14,945 nucleotides of DNA, taken from Pontiellaceae bacterium (GTDB taxonomy: Bacteria > Verrucomicrobiota > Kiritimatiellia > Kiritimatiellales > Tichowtungiaceae). A program made the position numbers and the translations under genes. The DNA lies in NCBI GenBank assembly GCA_029934215.1, contig JAOZMR010000043.1, positions 1 to 14,945 of the forward strand, in the 5' to 3' direction. The number at the start of each line of letters is the position of its first letter. The first letter of the stretch is position 1. The notes under the pieces were generated by a model that did no database searches, had not been told where the DNA came from, and was given only the letters and a program-made list of their open reading frames with translations. Positions 12,921-14,945 of the stretch are shown in pieces.

Positions 12921-14945
12921 CTACTCAAGCTCGACCTTGATTTTGTAGTAGTCGCACGGACTTGGGTTCGGATTGGTGTAAGCACCTTGCGGCCAAAGGA
13001 GGTTCGTTTCCAAAGCTTGGAAGTTTTCCAGCAGGTTGGTTGTCCACCAAATGGAATAGACGCGTCCGGAGATTGCGCTCCAATGCAGGGCGTTGCCTGA
13101 AACGGGATTCAAGATCAAGCGACTGGTCGCGTTGGTTGGATCGAGTCCCGCGATATAGGCTTCTCGGACGGTGTTGACTCCGTTGGAGCAGAATGCCGTT
13201 GGATCAAGATCACCTCCAAAACGATTCTCCCAAGCATCGGGGAGTCCGTCGCCGTCTGTATCAGGAGAAGCCGACGATGCTTCGACATCAAACGGATTAC
13301 TGTCGCCGGAATGTCCGAGTCCATCGTCTGCGCGTAATGTCATGCTGGAAGCGGCCTCAAGCACGGCCACTGTGCCCGACCAGACTCCACTCACAAAGGC
13401 ACCGGTATTGGTTGGGGAGATTGGAACTGGCTCTCCAGCCAAAACCCCCAAGGTAATATTTGGAATGTAAGAGCTTGTGCCTGGAGAGGGACTCGAAGAA
13501 CCCGTCCAGTCCAGTGGATCGCCATCTACGCTATCCGTTTGATAGTACAATGAGCGGGGCACTCCTGTGTCGGTCGATTCACAAGAGCCATCGCTTGAAT
13601 AACTCGTATTGTTGAAGCTGAGATCGACCATCAGGTTATTCGTGCCGTTATATTCGAAAGGTGTGTCGAACCCGAACGTCATCCATCCGGTCGAAGACAC
13701 GGTAGTCGTGCTTTGATGGACAACGACCCAATCGCTTTCCCACTCTGGAGATCCGGAATAGCTGTCGAGCGCGGTATGCCGCATTCGAATCGTCCAATCT
13801 TCCATCGATTGCCCTGGAGCGGAAATCACATTCAATGCCAACGATGTAATGCTGCCTGAGCCGCCTATCTCGCTATCGAGATAAATCACCTGAGTTCGGG
13901 CATCATGGTAGTAGGTTGACATTGGATAGTTCCACCCCGCTGTTCCGCTGCCTACGCCGATCTCCGTCTGCCCGGAGCCGCCTGCCATGCCTGACAACTC
14001 GGCTGTACCTGAGAAAGAAGAGACAGGATATCCATCAACATCTTTAGCGGAAATAGTTACATTGATCGATGAATTCATCGTTTGCGGCGAACCAATTGCC
14101 GACCATTCAAAGTGATCTAGTACGAGTTCGTATATGTCGACAACAACCTCCACATCTAACGGGGAGTTGGATGCTTCCGCTGAAGCAACCGTTATCTGCC
14201 CGGTGTAGGACCCAACCGCAAGACTAGCAGTATCATAACTCACCGTGATCGTGTCATACTCGCCCGCACTTGATCCAGTATCAGGAGAACAGGACAACCA
14301 TGGAACATTGTCAGAGATGGAATAGGTCAGGTTTGAATTTCCCGCATTCCACACATCAAAGGCCCCGTCCGATGGCGAACTGCCCATGGGAATAGATTCT
14401 GAAACCGAAGAAACGGACGCAGAGAGATAATAATCGCCAGAAAACTCGTAGGCACCGATATCGACCGTGCCGTAGAGAATGCGGGGGTTGCCGTCGAGAT
14501 CGGTAGTTCCAACCACAAGAGCATTATCGCCCTCATTCACGCAGGGTGAACTGGCCTGTAGTCGTAGATTTCCATTGGCAGCATCCACAAAGAGTGGATC
14601 ATCGATCCAGCAGGTGTTCAGCGTGCTGTCGGATACATTTTCGTTGGTCGACGCACTGTTTCCGTAGATGATACAGTTGTTCAGCGTGCTTCGAAAGATC
14701 CCGCCGCCGTCATCACTGGCCGAATTGCCCGACAGTGTGCAGTTATTCAGCGTGCCGCTAGCGCTTCCGCCGCCGTCATCGCTGGCAGAATTGTCCGACA
14801 ACGTACAGTTGTTCAGCGTGCTGCCAGCGCTTCCGCCGCCGTCGAAATGAGCCGAATTGCCCGATAGCGTGCAGTAGTTCAGCGTGCCGCCATAGCTCCC
14901 GCCGCCGCCGTCGTCGGCCGAGTTTTCCGATAGCGTGCAGTTGCT
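12921..14945 (-). CDS. Gene D: beta-helix/choice-of-anchor surface protein (5' end outside the window)
   Basis: The frame is open from the stop at 12921 to the window edge, giving 674 visible residues; the true start lies beyond 14945. Residues 1-115 are repeats of the type NNCTLSGNSASDDGGG, about 24 residues each, as in right-handed beta-helix and chlamydial Pmp-like proteins. Residues 116-168 match the segment following such helices in 'choice-of-anchor Q' proteins (DPLFVDAANGNLRLQASSPC, DLDGNPR, VDIGAYEF). Residues 172-272 resemble a BACON-like domain (WNAGNSNLTYSISDNVPWLS, SYTGQITV). An Ig-like segment (275-330, LDHFEWSAIGSPQ) leads to the beta-sandwich shared with gene C (335-500), a TSP3-like linker (DTDGDGLPDAWENRFGG) and the terminal module ending YYKIKVELE. 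The likely role is an exported adhesin or binding protein. The linker differs from gene C while the flanking parts are near-identical, showing mosaic ancestry. Confidence 0.85.
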   Translation of the reverse strand, partial: SNCTLSENSADDGGGGSYGGTLNYCTLSGNSAHFDGGGSAGSTLNNCTLSDNSASDDGGGSASGTLNNCTLSGNSASDDGGGIFRSTLNNCIIYGNSASTNENVSDSTLNTCWIDDPLFVDAANGNLRLQASSPCVNEGDNALVVGTTDLDGNPRILYGTVDIGAYEFSGDYYLSASVSSVSESIPMGSSPSDGAFDVWNAGNSNLTYSISDNVPWLSCSPDTGSSAGEYDTITVSYDTASLAVGSYTGQITVASAEASNSPLDVEVVVDIYELVLDHFEWSAIGSPQTMNSSINVTISAKDVDGYPVSSFSGTAELSGMAGGSGQTEIGVGSGTAGWNYPMSTYYHDARTQVIYLDSEIGGSGSITSLALNVISAPGQSMEDWTIRMRHTALDSYSGSPEWESDWVVVHQSTTTVSSTGWMTFGFDTPFEYNGTNNLMVDLSFNNTSYSSDGSCESTDTGVPRSLYYQTDSVDGDPLDWTGSSSPSPGTSSYIPNITLGVLAGEPVPISPTNTGAFVSGVWSGTVAVLEAASSMTLRADDGLGHSGDSNPFDVEASSASPDTDGDGLPDAWENRFGGDLDPTAFCSNGVNTVREAYIAGLDPTNATSRLILNPVSGNALHWSAISGRVYSIWWTTNLLENFQALETNLLWPQGAYTNPNPSPCDYYKIKVELE
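13561..13915 (-). repeat. About 355-bp core identical in three copies
   Basis: By eye this is identical to 9170-9524 and 3437-3791. It encodes the centre of the shared beta-sandwich. Just left of it (13320-13560) gene D and gene C differ at roughly 15 positions, and just right of it they diverge strongly. Confidence 0.85.
14601..14945 (-). repeat. Beta-helix coding repeats in gene D
   Basis: About four to five units of roughly 70 bp share GTGCAGTTGTTCAGCGTGC and CCGCCGCCGTC on the plus strand, encoding LNNCTLSGNSA-x-DDGGG. The array continues past the window edge. Confidence 0.8.

Larger units (their letters stand above)
12533..12980 (-). repeat. 448-bp duplication: gene D 3' end, REP block and rph fragment
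   Basis: Counterpart of 8136-8583. It sits immediately upstream of gene C and therefore probably contributes to the gene C promoter region. Confidence 0.9.

Overview
The window is protein-coding almost throughout on the minus strand. It looks like a surface- or secreted-protein locus from a PVC-superphylum bacterium, most likely Kiritimatiellota, Verrucomicrobiota or Lentisphaerota. That placement is an inference from style: very large Sec-exported proteins with BspA-type leucine-rich repeats, choice-of-anchor and beta-helix modules, thrombospondin-3-like Asp-rich linkers, a shared C-terminal module (motif GLNPTNATSR ... ISGRVYSIWWTTNL), and intergenic REP-like palindromes. No housekeeping gene is intact here, so taxonomy cannot be fixed from the window.

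Layout in transcription order (right to left). Gene D (12921 to beyond 14945, 5' end outside the window) has a beta-helix followed by a BACON-like domain and a beta-sandwich. Next come an intergenic REP block and a truncated 5' end of ribonuclease PH (rph). Gene C (8524-12477, 1317 aa) is an LRR, FecR and InlB-like protein ending in the same beta-sandwich and C-terminal module as D. After it lie a second, identical REP block and a second, identical rph fragment. Gene B (4057-8031, 1324 aa) carries LRRs, two InlB-type repeats and a von Willebrand A domain. A 380-codon chimeric ORF (2791-3933) consists of the first 16 codons of a REP-associated tyrosine transposase (RAYT) joined in frame to a copy of gene C's C-terminal third. 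An 842-bp gene-free stretch holds a REP block and a 300-bp inverted-repeat element. Gene A (227-1948, 573 aa) is a smaller secreted protein. The first 116 bases may hold a remnant of a MNT-type nucleotidyltransferase.

The most interesting content is how the locus was assembled. A 448-bp block (end of the coding region, REP hairpins, truncated rph) is identical by eye behind genes C and D. A 907-bp block is identical between gene C and the RAYT chimera. A core of about 355 bp is identical in all three copies, while the sequence around it has diverged. Palindromes of the form TTCCAA-N3-TTGGAA occur in each intergenic block and also inside the coding sequence of the C-terminal module. Together these suggest that C-terminal cassettes with their REP-bearing 3' flanks are copied between surface-protein genes, possibly by RAYT/REP activity or by homologous gene conversion. 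The rearrangements are read directly from the sequence; the mechanism is inference.

Genes A to D probably act outside the cytoplasm (adhesion, binding of polymers or proteins, surface display). No enzymatic active site was recognised in any of them.
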